In this document: piece after piece, positions 1-7,451 of the stretch
Numbering within the stretch: position 1 is the first letter of the stretch
Layout of the letters: each line of letters begins with the position of its first letter
The notes under the pieces: generated by a model
Told to the model about the DNA's origin: nothing
The model's database searches: none
The model's input: only the letters and a program-made list of their open reading frames with translations
Program-made: the position numbers and the translations under genes
Assembly: GCA_023418255.1 (NCBI GenBank)
Contig: JAEZZZ010000140.1
Span: forward strand, 1 to 10,901
Length of the DNA: 10,901 nucleotides
Direction of reading: 5' to 3'
From: Bacteroidota bacterium
GTDB lineage: Bacteria; Bacteroidota; Bacteroidia; Bacteroidales; Dysgonomonadaceae

Positions 1-1
1 T

Positions 2-9
2 TATATTTG
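2..9 (+). promoter_or_regulatory. Bacteroidota -7 promoter box
   Basis: TATATTTG matches the Bacteroidota -7 consensus TAnnTTTG exactly. A start a few bases downstream would fall at about 13-16, right where the structured element at 15-94 begins. The matching -33 TTTG would lie left of the window and cannot be checked, so this is a half-supported promoter. Confidence 0.45.
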
Positions 10-14
10 TCATT

Positions 15-94
15 GGAAGTAGAGTTTGCAAAGGATTTGCATGTTCCCTTTGCTAAGGTAACTATTTTGTGCCTTAATTCTACTTCCTTTTTTT
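15..94 (+). ncRNA. Candidate structured small RNA or leader attenuator (three-way junction ending in a T-run)
   Basis: Three nested perfect inverted repeats are visible. The outer stem pairs GGAAGTAGA (15-23) with TCTACTTCC (79-87). Inside it are two side hairpins: GCAAAGG (28-34) with CCTTTGC (47-53), and TAAGG (54-58) with CCTTA (72-76). The outer stem is followed directly by seven T (88-94), so it also reads as an intrinsic terminator. With the -7 box at 2-9 this gives a transcript of about 80 nt with its own start and stop. It could be a free-standing small RNA, a terminator-type leader for the peptidase gene at 210, or only the terminator of an upstream gene. No consensus -7 box was found in 95-209, which favours some read-through into the peptidase gene. 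It does not match features I know of purine, TPP, cobalamin, SRP, 5S or tmRNA elements. The fold is by eye, with no covariation evidence. Confidence 0.4.
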
Positions 95-165
95 ATCCCT
101 TTTCCAAACGTTTAGGACAACATTGGAATAAACCTTAGAACTTATGAACATTTCGGTAGCATACG

Positions 166-180
166 TTGTTTTACAAACAA
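166..180. repeat. Short inverted repeat upstream of the S9 peptidase gene
   Basis: TTGTTT (166-171) and AAACAA (175-180) are perfect inverted copies separated by TAC, about 30 bp before the start codon at 210. It may be an operator-like site, but in AT-rich intergenic DNA it may equally be chance. No consensus promoter is recognisable around it. Confidence 0.2.
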
Positions 181-209
181 TGTATAAACTATTCTAAATT
201 TAAAATATT

Positions 210-2483
210 ATGAGAATGAAAAAAACAGGCATATTTTTCGTCCTAATATTAATTACAATGATGACAAAAGCTCAAACGATTGTCGGCGACTGGAAAGGTT
301 CGCTGGAGGTGCAAGGAAACAAATTGGAATTGATTTTCCATATCACTGAAACCGACGATACGTACGCCGCCACAATGGACGTCCCGATGCAAAAAGCGAT
401 GGGAATACCCGTAGATAAAGTAGAAGTATCCGATGGAAAAATAACAATGAACGTGTCTGTGGCTCAAATTAAATATTCGGGCAAGATTGATGAAAATAAA
501 ATTGAGGGCGAATATGAACAAGCCGGAATGAAACTTCCTCTGACACTTGAAAAGTTTGAAAGCAAGCTTCCCGGCGATCCATCTTTGGTCTCTTCGCAAG
601 AGGAGTTGAAAGCTTTGGCAGCTCTCGACAAAGGCAATTATAAATACAAAGTATCCGACTATTTTCAGCGTCCCAAAGCCTCGTCGTTTCAGTTGTCGCC
701 TGACGGAAAACATCTCTCTTACATGGAAAAAGACGCCGAGGCGAAAAATCACGTCTACGTGAAGGAAATCGCCACCGGCAAAGTTACCCGTGTAATTGAA
801 GAAAAAGAAGAGCCTGTTAAGGGCTACGGATGGATCAATGACGAGCGTCTGGTCTTTTTTATGGACAAAGGCGGGAATGAGAATTTTCATATTTATGCTA
901 CAAATATCGACGGTAGCAATACGCTCGACCTCACGCCTTTTGAAGATGTGAAAGCGATGATTCAAAACATCTTGAAAGAACAAAAGGACTATATCATCAT
1001 TTTGATGAATAAAGACAACAAGCAGGTCTTCGAACCCTATAAATTGAATGTGGTAAACGGCGACCTGACCAAATTGTATGAAAACAAAGATGTCGCGAAT
1101 CCCATTCAAGGCTATGATTTTGATAAGGATGGAAACCTGCGCGCATACTCCAAACTGGTCAATGGCATAGAGCAAGAACTATATTATAAAGACCTGGAAA
1201 CAGGAGCATTCAATTTACTCAAAAAAACAAATTGGGACGATGCCTTCTCCATTATTGCCTTTAATTATGCATCGTCCAATCCGAATGAAGCCTATGTTGC
1301 CACAAACTTGGATAGCGACAAAGCACGCATTGTGCTTTATGATTTAAAGAAAGACCGGAAAATAAAAGAAGTATTCTCAAATCCTGACTACGATGCTGCA
1401 AGCATCGGCATTTCGCGTAAGCGCAACTATGAAGTTGACTATTACGCTTATAACGGAGAAAAATCAGTAATTATCCCTGTAAGTGATTTATATAAAGAGA
1501 TTGACGCGGGAATAAAGAAAAATTTTCCCGGAAAAGAATATGGTGTAGTAGATTATGACGACAATGAAGAAACTTTTTTGATTGTATTGCAAAGCGATAA
1601 GCTGTATGGTTCCTATTATCAATATGACGCGAAAACAAAGCAATTTTCGCTTCTCTACGATCTCATGCCACAATTGAAAGAGGAAGATATGGCCGAAATG
1701 CGTCCGATCACATTTAAAAGTCGCGATGGACTGACTCTTCACGGTTACATCACGCTTCCCAAAATCGCGTTGGCAGGTAAAAAAGTTCCGTTGGTTGTTA
1801 ATCCTCACGGCGGACCACAAGGCGTGCGCGACTCATGGGGGTTCAATCCCGAGGCCCAGCTGTTTGCAAGTCGCGGTTATGCCACATTGCAAGTAAACTT
1901 CCGCATATCCGGTGGCTACGGAAAAGAGTTTTTGCGTGCCGGCTTCAAACAAATCGGTCGCAAAGTGATGGATGATGTGGAAGATGGCGTCAAATATGTA
2001 ATCGAACAAGGCTGGATCGACAAAGACAAAATGGCCATTTATGGCGGCAGCCACGGGGGGTATGCCACATTGATGGGATTGGTGAAAACTCCTGACCTGT
2101 ACGCTTGTGGTGTAGATTATGTCGGCGTTTCAAATATTGAAACATTTTTTACATCCTTTCCGGAATATTGGAAACCGCTAACGGCTATGGTAAAAGCAAT
2201 TTGGTATGATTTGGACAATGAGGAAGAGGCAAAAATAGCGAAAGAGGTTTCGCCGGTTTATCAAACAGATAAGATAACAAAACCTGTTTTGGTGGTACAA
2301 GGAGCGAACGACCCGCGCGTGAATATCAACGAATCCGATCAAATTGTTACGGCACTGCGTGCCAAAGGACTGTATGTCCCGTACATGGTAAAATACAACG
2401 AAGGTCACGGCTTTTATCGTGAGGAAAATCGCATGGATTTCTACAGGACAATGTTGGGCTTTTTGGCAAAATATTTAAAATGA
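210..2483 (+). CDS. Exported S9-family (prolyl oligopeptidase-type) serine peptidase with N-terminal lipocalin-like domain
   Basis: The 757-residue protein is predicted to be exported and to cleave peptides, probably in the periplasm. Residues 1-22 form a signal peptide (basic start, hydrophobic core, ending KAQ). Residues about 25-116 form a small beta-rich domain (VGDWKGSL at 25-32, then Y-x-G, I-x-G and a Q-x-G-x-x-x-P-L end) that precedes alpha/beta hydrolases in many Bacteroidota. Residues about 145-490 fit the beta-propeller of S9 peptidases (SPDGKHLSYM, ENFHIYATNIDG). Residues about 510-757 are the alpha/beta-hydrolase domain: HGGP at 533-536, nucleophile Ser614 in GGSHGGY, Asp701 in GANDPR and His733 in EGHGF. 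The triad is complete and the length is normal for the family plus the extra domain. Met3 (position 216) is an alternative start; no strong Shine-Dalgarno decides between them. The gene stands alone, with a terminator at 2532-2562. Cleavage specificity (dipeptidyl, acylaminoacyl or oligopeptidase) cannot be read from the sequence. Confidence 0.93.
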   Translation: MRMKKTGIFFVLILITMMTKAQTIVGDWKGSLEVQGNKLELIFHITETDDTYAATMDVPMQKAMGIPVDKVEVSDGKITMNVSVAQIKYSGKIDENKIEGEYEQAGMKLPLTLEKFESKLPGDPSLVSSQEELKALAALDKGNYKYKVSDYFQRPKASSFQLSPDGKHLSYMEKDAEAKNHVYVKEIATGKVTRVIEEKEEPVKGYGWINDERLVFFMDKGGNENFHIYATNIDGSNTLDLTPFEDVKAMIQNILKEQKDYIIILMNKDNKQVFEPYKLNVVNGDLTKLYENKDVANPIQGYDFDKDGNLRAYSKLVNGIEQELYYKDLETGAFNLLKKTNWDDAFSIIAFNYASSNPNEAYVATNLDSDKARIVLYDLKKDRKIKEVFSNPDYDAASIGISRKRNYEVDYYAYNGEKSVIIPVSDLYKEIDAGIKKNFPGKEYGVVDYDDNEETFLIVLQSDKLYGSYYQYDAKTKQFSLLYDLMPQLKEEDMAEMRPITFKSRDGLTLHGYITLPKIALAGKKVPLVVNPHGGPQGVRDSWGFNPEAQLFASRGYATLQVNFRISGGYGKEFLRAGFKQIGRKVMDDVEDGVKYVIEQGWIDKDKMAIYGGSHGGYATLMGLVKTPDLYACGVDYVGVSNIETFFTSFPEYWKPLTAMVKAIWYDLDNEEEAKIAKEVSPVYQTDKITKPVLVVQGANDPRVNINESDQIVTALRAKGLYVPYMVKYNEGHGFYREENRMDFYRTMLGFLAKYLK

Positions 2484-2531
2484 CGGACTGTTTTATCCTA
2501 TAGAGAATTTTGCATCCTCACTCAAATTAAG

Positions 2532-2562
2532 AAAAGGGCAGCCGGGTTTGGTTGCCCTTTTT
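2532..2562 (+). terminator. Intrinsic terminator after the S9 peptidase gene
   Basis: AAAAGGGCAGCC (2532-2543) pairs with GGTTGCCCTTTT (2550-2561), with one G-T wobble and a six-base loop, and runs into T residues. It lies about 50 bp after the peptidase stop codon. The A-run on the left arm means it could also work on the other strand. Confidence 0.85.
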
Positions 2563-2647
2563 ACTCTAAGTCTCTGAGGGAAACACAGCGTTAAATCATG
2601 CCCAAAAACCCTTTTAGTCGATAAAAAACCGGTGTTTGTCTATTTCA

Positions 2648-2679
2648 TTTGATTTATTATTGGCAACCTCTTATTTTTG
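2648..2679 (+). promoter_or_regulatory. Consensus Bacteroidota promoter of the OM barrel-kinase-regulator operon
   Basis: TTTG at 2648-2651, a 20-base spacer, then TATTTTTG at 2672-2679. This fits the primary-sigma consensus TTTG-N19-21-TAnnTTTG fully. The predicted start is near 2685, leaving a leader of about 60 nt before the ATG at 2748. It is the only consensus promoter recognised ahead of the three-gene operon. Confidence 0.7.
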
Positions 2680-2696
2680 TATCATTGATTATGCAT

Positions 2697-2714
2697 TATG
2701 CGCTCATGCGCATA
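2697..2714 (+). repeat. Hairpin in the 5' leader of the OM barrel gene
   Basis: TATGCGC (2697-2703) and GCGCATA (2708-2714) form a perfect 7-bp stem with a TCAT loop, just inside the predicted leader. It is not followed by a T-run close enough for a terminator. It could stabilise the mRNA, bind a regulator as DNA, or be chance; its GC content stands out from the AT-rich surroundings. Confidence 0.3.
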
Positions 2715-2747
2715 CCCTTTTAAAAACCAATTAAAATAAGAGACAGG

Positions 2748-5510
2748 ATGAGAAAAATCAGTTTATGTTGGATTTCGCTTTTTGTCGTCATCTTCATTGG
2801 CAAGGCCCAATCGGCAAAGAAAATCACCATTTGCGGGGAACTAATCGACAAGATAAGTCACCAACCCATTCCGCATGCATCTGTTCGCCTTCTTACGACA
2901 GATAGCGTTTTTATCAGCGGAGTCGCTTCCGATAATGACGGTCGATTTGAACTTTCCGGAAAAACGGGAAAACACATTTTGCACGTCTCTTACGTGGGAT
3001 ATATGGATGTTTTTAAAGATATAAACGTGTCGGCATCCAATCCTCGTGTTTCATTGGGGAAGATTCAGATGAGCGAAAACAGCATCATGCTTTCCGAAGC
3101 GGTGATAAAGGCGAAAGCCGCTGAGATTACGGTAAAAGGCGATACGGTGGAATACAATGCCGACTCGTATAAAATAGCAGAAAGTGCTGTTTTGGAAGAT
3201 CTGTTTAAGAAGATGCCGGGAGTGGAAATCGATCAAAACGGAAAAATCACCATCAACGGACGTGAGGTGAAAAAGATTATGGTGGAAGGCGAGGAGTTCT
3301 TTGGAAAAGATCCCAAAGTGGCGTCTAAAAACCTGCCTGCCAAAATGGTTGATAAGTTGCAAGTGCTCGATCGTAAAAGCGATTTGGCGCTCATGACAGG
3401 ATTTGATGACGGCGACGAAGAAACCGTTATCAACCTGAGGTTGCGCCCGGGCATGAAAGAGGGGTTGATGGGAAATGCTTTTGCCGGATACGGAAGCCGA
3501 CAACGCTACGAAGCCAATGGCATGATGAATTATATGAAAGAGAAAAATCAATTCAGCCTTTTGGCAGGAATCAATAATACGAACAACGCCGGTTTTTCCG
3601 ATTTGTCGTCCTCTACATTTGGGCCGATGGGCGGTGGAAGGGCCAGAAGAGGCATGGGAGGTCAACCCGGAATTTCTACTTCGGCAAATGCGGGGCTGAA
3701 TTTTAGCACTCCCCTCTCTTCCACATTCAAATGGGGCGGAAACGTCGCATATGGCTCTATTGACAATCACAGCATCGTGAAAGAACACACGCAAAACATG
3801 TTGAGCAAAGGAAATACGTTTGAAAACGAAAACAATATCGGAAATAACATTAGCCACAATTTCAATGTCGATTTGCGAATGGAGTGGGAGCCCGATTCAT
3901 CCACAAAAGTTATTTTCACCCCCAACGTTTCCATCTATAAGAATAGAAAAGCGGAAACCGGAGATTTCATTACCACCGACGAAGAGAATGAAACCATAAA
4001 CCATGGTGCGTCCAAATATGATTCGGATGGTAGGGGTAAAAATATGAACGCGCGTTTGGATGTAAGCCGTCAACTGGGAAAACAGGGGCGCGTGTTGAGC
4101 ATGCAGCTGCTTGGCGGGATGAACGATGCAGAAAATAGTGGCAACAACCTTTCAAACACATTGTATGGAGGAACGCGACCTGATGACAGCATCGATCAGC
4201 AATTTGTGAATACCGATAATTCAAAAAATTGGCGAGGCTATCTGTCGTATGTTGAGCCGATTGGAAAAAATAATTTTATTCAACTGGCATACAACTATCG
4301 CCAAAATATTTCGAACTCCGATAGAGATACGCGTAACAAAGACGATGCAGGAAATTATACCGTATTGGATTCTGTTTATAGCAAACGGTTAGAAAACAAT
4401 TTCATAAATCAAGAAATTGAACTCAACGTTAAAGTTGTCAGAGAAAAATATGATTATACGGTTGGGTTTTCGTTGCAGCCTTCGCGCTCTTCCAGTCAAA
4501 CATTCATCGGAGAGAAATCTCTTCACGATTTGCAACAACAAGTGATGAACTATTCGCCCAAGGCGCAATTCAATTATAGTTGGAGTCGTCGTCACAATTT
4601 GCGAATACACTATTTTGGAGATACGCGACAACCCGGTGTCCTGCAACTTTCGCCGGTAGTGGACGCTTCGAATCCGCTCAATATAACATACGGAAATCCC
4701 GACTTGAAGCCTTCGTTTGAACATCGATTAAACATTCGTTACCAGCGTTTTGACCCCGAAAAGAATCGTGCCGTCATGTTTTTTGCGCGTGCCGGATATT
4801 TGACCAACGATATTGTTTCCTCCACGTTTACTGACCGCGCCACGGGACGCAAAGAAACAACCTATGAAAACGTCAAAGGCAACCGGAACGCCAATGCTCG
4901 TGCCATTTTTAATACGCCGTTGAAAAATATTAAGTTTTCTGTTTTTTCGATGTCCTTCGTCGGTTACAACCACACCAATGGATTTTCGAATGGCGAACCC
5001 AATTTGAATAAACGCTTGAATTTGATGCAGGCACTTGGCATGAATTATCGTTCCGATATGTTTGATTTTTCCATTCGTGGAAATGTGGGATATAACGCTG
5101 TGAAAAACTCTCTGAAAGGACAACGCGACCAAGAGTATTTCAATTATCGTAGCATGGCCAACACCACGCTTCGCTTGCCATTCGATTTTTCTATCGAAAG
5201 CGATATTTCCTACGCCACCAACTCCGGTTATGCCGATGGATACAAACAGAACGAATGGTTGTGGAACGCGTCGATTCAAAAGCAACTTTTTAAACAAAAA
5301 AATGGTACGCTTCGTTTCAAGATATACGACATCTTGCAACAACGGAGCAACATTACGCGCAGCGTTACGTCGAACTATATTCGCGACACGACAACCAACA
5401 CGCTGACAAGTTACTTTATGATGCATTTTGTGTATCGATTCAATATATTTAAAGGTGGAGCAAAACGCGAAGATATGGAGTCGCCACATCGAAGAAGAGG
5501 GCAATTTTAA
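2748..5510 (+). CDS. Outer-membrane beta-barrel protein (CarboxypepD_reg-like, TonB-receptor-like plug and barrel)
   Basis: The 920-residue protein is predicted to sit in the outer membrane. Residues 1-21 are a signal peptide ending GKAQ. Residues about 26-104 are a carboxypeptidase-regulatory-like beta-sandwich (GELIDKISHQPIPHASVRLL, then DGRFEL and HVSYVGY). Residues about 115-215 resemble a TonB-receptor plug (VKGDTVEYNADSYK, LEDLFKKMPGVEID, INGREVKKIMVEGEEFFG). The rest, with many alternating aromatic strands, fits the OMP_b-brl_3 type of barrel. A Gly/Arg-rich stretch at about 290-305 is probably an extracellular or periplasmic loop. The last strand-like segment (FVYRFNIF) is followed by a short basic tail ending in Phe. 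I see no clear TonB box and no SusD partner, so this is not a SusC-type glycan importer. The substrate is unknown. The kinase gene follows after 18 bp, suggesting one mRNA. The start is set by the signal peptide; the ribosome site is weak. Confidence 0.88.
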   Translation: MRKISLCWISLFVVIFIGKAQSAKKITICGELIDKISHQPIPHASVRLLTTDSVFISGVASDNDGRFELSGKTGKHILHVSYVGYMDVFKDINVSASNPRVSLGKIQMSENSIMLSEAVIKAKAAEITVKGDTVEYNADSYKIAESAVLEDLFKKMPGVEIDQNGKITINGREVKKIMVEGEEFFGKDPKVASKNLPAKMVDKLQVLDRKSDLALMTGFDDGDEETVINLRLRPGMKEGLMGNAFAGYGSRQRYEANGMMNYMKEKNQFSLLAGINNTNNAGFSDLSSSTFGPMGGGRARRGMGGQPGISTSANAGLNFSTPLSSTFKWGGNVAYGSIDNHSIVKEHTQNMLSKGNTFENENNIGNNISHNFNVDLRMEWEPDSSTKVIFTPNVSIYKNRKAETGDFITTDEENETINHGASKYDSDGRGKNMNARLDVSRQLGKQGRVLSMQLLGGMNDAENSGNNLSNTLYGGTRPDDSIDQQFVNTDNSKNWRGYLSYVEPIGKNNFIQLAYNYRQNISNSDRDTRNKDDAGNYTVLDSVYSKRLENNFINQEIELNVKVVREKYDYTVGFSLQPSRSSSQTFIGEKSLHDLQQQVMNYSPKAQFNYSWSRRHNLRIHYFGDTRQPGVLQLSPVVDASNPLNITYGNPDLKPSFEHRLNIRYQRFDPEKNRAVMFFARAGYLTNDIVSSTFTDRATGRKETTYENVKGNRNANARAIFNTPLKNIKFSVFSMSFVGYNHTNGFSNGEPNLNKRLNLMQALGMNYRSDMFDFSIRGNVGYNAVKNSLKGQRDQEYFNYRSMANTTLRLPFDFSIESDISYATNSGYADGYKQNEWLWNASIQKQLFKQKNGTLRFKIYDILQQRSNITRSVTSNYIRDTTTNTLTSYFMMHFVYRFNIFKGGAKREDMESPHRRRGQF

Positions 5511-5528
5511 CAATTAAGTGGCAGATTT

Positions 5529-6641
5529 ATGATGGTTGGGAATTCAAAAACGACAGACAAACCAATGCTTGTTCCAAAGGATAGACGTATTTCCTACGCG
5601 CACATTGCGCTGCATGTGCTGTTGTGGGGTATAATTTTTGGACTTCCCTTTTTCTTCATGGAGCGTGGGATGAGTTTTAATTGGCAGCGGTTTTATCATT
5701 CTGTCCCCTCATTATTGAGCTTTGTAGCTATTTTTTACATCAACTATCTTTACCTTATCAAAACCTATCTTTTTAAAGGGAAAACTACCGAATTTATTCT
5801 TATAAATCTGTTTCTTATCATCATTTTAGCGGTTTTGGTACATCTGTGGTATAATTATCAAATATCGCTTGTGCAGGAGATGCGTCCCGGGAAATATATG
5901 CGTCGCAAAGCGGCGTCGCCGTTGCTTTTTGTGGTGCGTAATTTCACCTCGCTACTGCTGGTGGCAGGATTGAGCGTTGCTATTAAAATGAGTAGGCGCT
6001 GGTTTGAGATGGAGAGCGAACGCAAAGAGTTGCAAAAGGCCAAAACAGAAGCCGAACTGCAAAACATAAAAAATCAAATCAACCCCCACTTTTTGCTCAA
6101 CACGCTCAACAATATTTATGCCCTCATTGAGTTTGACCCGCCCAAAGCGCGACAAGCCGTAATGGATTTAAGTAAACTATTGCGGCATTTGCTCTACGAA
6201 AACAATCAGGAACTTGTTCCGCTTCGGCAAGAGGTGCATTTTATTCAGAACTATATTGAGCTGATGCGTATTCGTCTGTCAGACAATGTGCAGCTTACGA
6301 CTCATTTCCTGTTTTCGGAACAAAGCAACATCCTGATTCCACCTCTAATTTTTATCTCTCTGATTGAGAATGCGTTTAAGCATGGCATAGGTGGAGATAA
6401 ACCGTCGTTTATCGATATTTATCTAAAAGAACATGCCGATGATGGAAAGGTGGAGTTTGTTTGCACCAACAGTTTTTTTCCGAAATCCGAAAATGATAAA
6501 AGTGGAAACGGCATCGGCATAAAACTCGTTAAAGAGCGTTTAGCACTGCTTTATGGCGATGCGTACGTTTGGAAAACGACATTGGATGAAAAAATGTATC
6601 GTGTGGAACTGATATTGGATACTCAAAAAGAGAGAAAATGA
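5529..6641 (+). CDS. LytS-type membrane sensor histidine kinase (His_kinase, PF06580 family)
   Basis: The 370-residue inner-membrane kinase probably autophosphorylates and passes phosphate to the regulator encoded by the next gene. Four hydrophobic segments lie at about 25-44, 58-80, 88-108 and 132-152, with no sizeable periplasmic domain, so any signal is likely sensed in the membrane. A charged helical linker (about 155-182) leads to the phospho-acceptor motif NQINPHFLLNTLNNI with His187. The ATP-binding half has the N-box LIENAFKHG (Asn281) and the glycine box GNGIGIKLV (326-334). This is the usual form of kinases paired with LytTR regulators in Bacteroidota. The gene starts 18 bp after the barrel gene and overlaps the regulator gene by 4 bp (ATGA). 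Position 5532 is an alternative start because two ATG codons are adjacent. No ligand can be inferred. Confidence 0.93.
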   Translation: MMVGNSKTTDKPMLVPKDRRISYAHIALHVLLWGIIFGLPFFFMERGMSFNWQRFYHSVPSLLSFVAIFYINYLYLIKTYLFKGKTTEFILINLFLIIILAVLVHLWYNYQISLVQEMRPGKYMRRKAASPLLFVVRNFTSLLLVAGLSVAIKMSRRWFEMESERKELQKAKTEAELQNIKNQINPHFLLNTLNNIYALIEFDPPKARQAVMDLSKLLRHLLYENNQELVPLRQEVHFIQNYIELMRIRLSDNVQLTTHFLFSEQSNILIPPLIFISLIENAFKHGIGGDKPSFIDIYLKEHADDGKVEFVCTNSFFPKSENDKSGNGIGIKLVKERLALLYGDAYVWKTTLDEKMYRVELILDTQKERK

Positions 6642-7351
6642 AGTTGAATTGTTGGATTATTGACGATGAGCCACCCGCGTTGGCGCTGTTGGAGTCGTAC
6701 GTAAAAAAGACGCCTTTCCTTTCATTGACAGGGAAATATAGCAATGCTGTTTCGGCAATGAACGCTATTGAACAGGAAAAGGTAGATGTTATTTTTCTTG
6801 ATATTCAGATGCCCGAAGTGAGCGGGATGGAGTTTGCACGTTTTGTTCCCAATCGTACGCGTATCATTTTTACCACCTCGTTTAGCGAGTATGCGCTGGA
6901 GGGTTATAAAGTAAACGCGCTTGATTATTTGTTGAAACCGTTTTCGTTTTCCGATTTTTTTGCCGCGGCGCAAAAAGCCCTAAGGTGGTTTGAAATGGTA
7001 GAGAATAGCGAGCAAAAAAAGCAGGAAAACGAACCGGCGGCAGGTATTTTTGTGAAGTCGGAATATCAACTTATTCACTTGCTTTATGATGATATTTTGT
7101 GTGTTGAGGGATTAAAGGATTATGTGAAAATCTATACCCAAAACTCGTCCAAACCTACGTTGTCGCTGATGAGTTTAAAAACCTTGGAAAATGAATTGCC
7201 CCCGCGTTTGTTTGTTCGTGTCCATCGTTCCTACATTGTTCATCTTCAAAAGATAGAGCGTGTTAATAAAAATCGCATCCAAATTTCCGGACGTGAAATC
7301 CCTATTGGTGAAACCTATCGCCAACAGTTTTTTTCCATGTTGGAAAAATAA
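6638..7351 (+). CDS. LytTR-family DNA-binding response regulator
   Basis: The 237-residue protein is the expected partner of the kinase just upstream. Residues 1-118 are a receiver domain with the acidic pair Asp9/Asp10, phospho-acceptor Asp55 in FLDIQMP, switch Thr79/Thr80 and Lys100 in LLKPF. A short charged linker (about 121-135) joins it to a LytTR DNA-binding domain at about 137-234, seen in FVKSEYQ, VEGLKDYVKIYT and FVRVHRSYIVH (192-202). All receiver residues needed for phosphorylation are present. The ATG overlaps the kinase stop as ATGA, which implies translational coupling; a purine-rich AAGAGAG precedes it. Targets are unknown. Autoregulation of the promoter at 2648-2679 is possible, but no LytTR direct-repeat site was recognised there. 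Confidence 0.94.
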   Translation: MKLNCWIIDDEPPALALLESYVKKTPFLSLTGKYSNAVSAMNAIEQEKVDVIFLDIQMPEVSGMEFARFVPNRTRIIFTTSFSEYALEGYKVNALDYLLKPFSFSDFFAAAQKALRWFEMVENSEQKKQENEPAAGIFVKSEYQLIHLLYDDILCVEGLKDYVKIYTQNSSKPTLSLMSLKTLENELPPRLFVRVHRSYIVHLQKIERVNKNRIQISGREIPIGETYRQQFFSMLEK

Positions 7352-7363
7352 TTCTTTTTTCAA

Positions 7364-7426
7364 CAAAAAAAGTGTTCTAAAAGAGAGATGTTTCAAACAA
7401 TATTCATCTTTTAGAACACCTTTATT
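7364..7426. terminator. Bidirectional terminator between convergent operon and GH2 gene
   Basis: GTGTTCTAAAAG (7372-7383) and CTTTTAGAACAC (7408-7419) form a perfect 12-bp stem with a 24-base loop. An A-run at 7364-7371 becomes a good T-run for the - strand, so it suits the GH2 transcript best; the + strand tail (CTTTATT) is weaker. A second AT-rich hairpin at 7330-7348, overlapping the end of the regulator gene and followed by TTCTTTTTT, may help stop the + strand operon. Confidence 0.7.
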
Positions 7427-7451
7427 GCCGCAGAGCAATGCACTTAAATGA

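Noticed and set aside
249..1175. Long - strand open frame inside the S9 peptidase gene
   Set aside because: It is a shadow of the peptidase coding frame with no family features; the same holds for the - strand frames in the barrel, kinase and regulator genes and the + strand frames in the GH2 gene.
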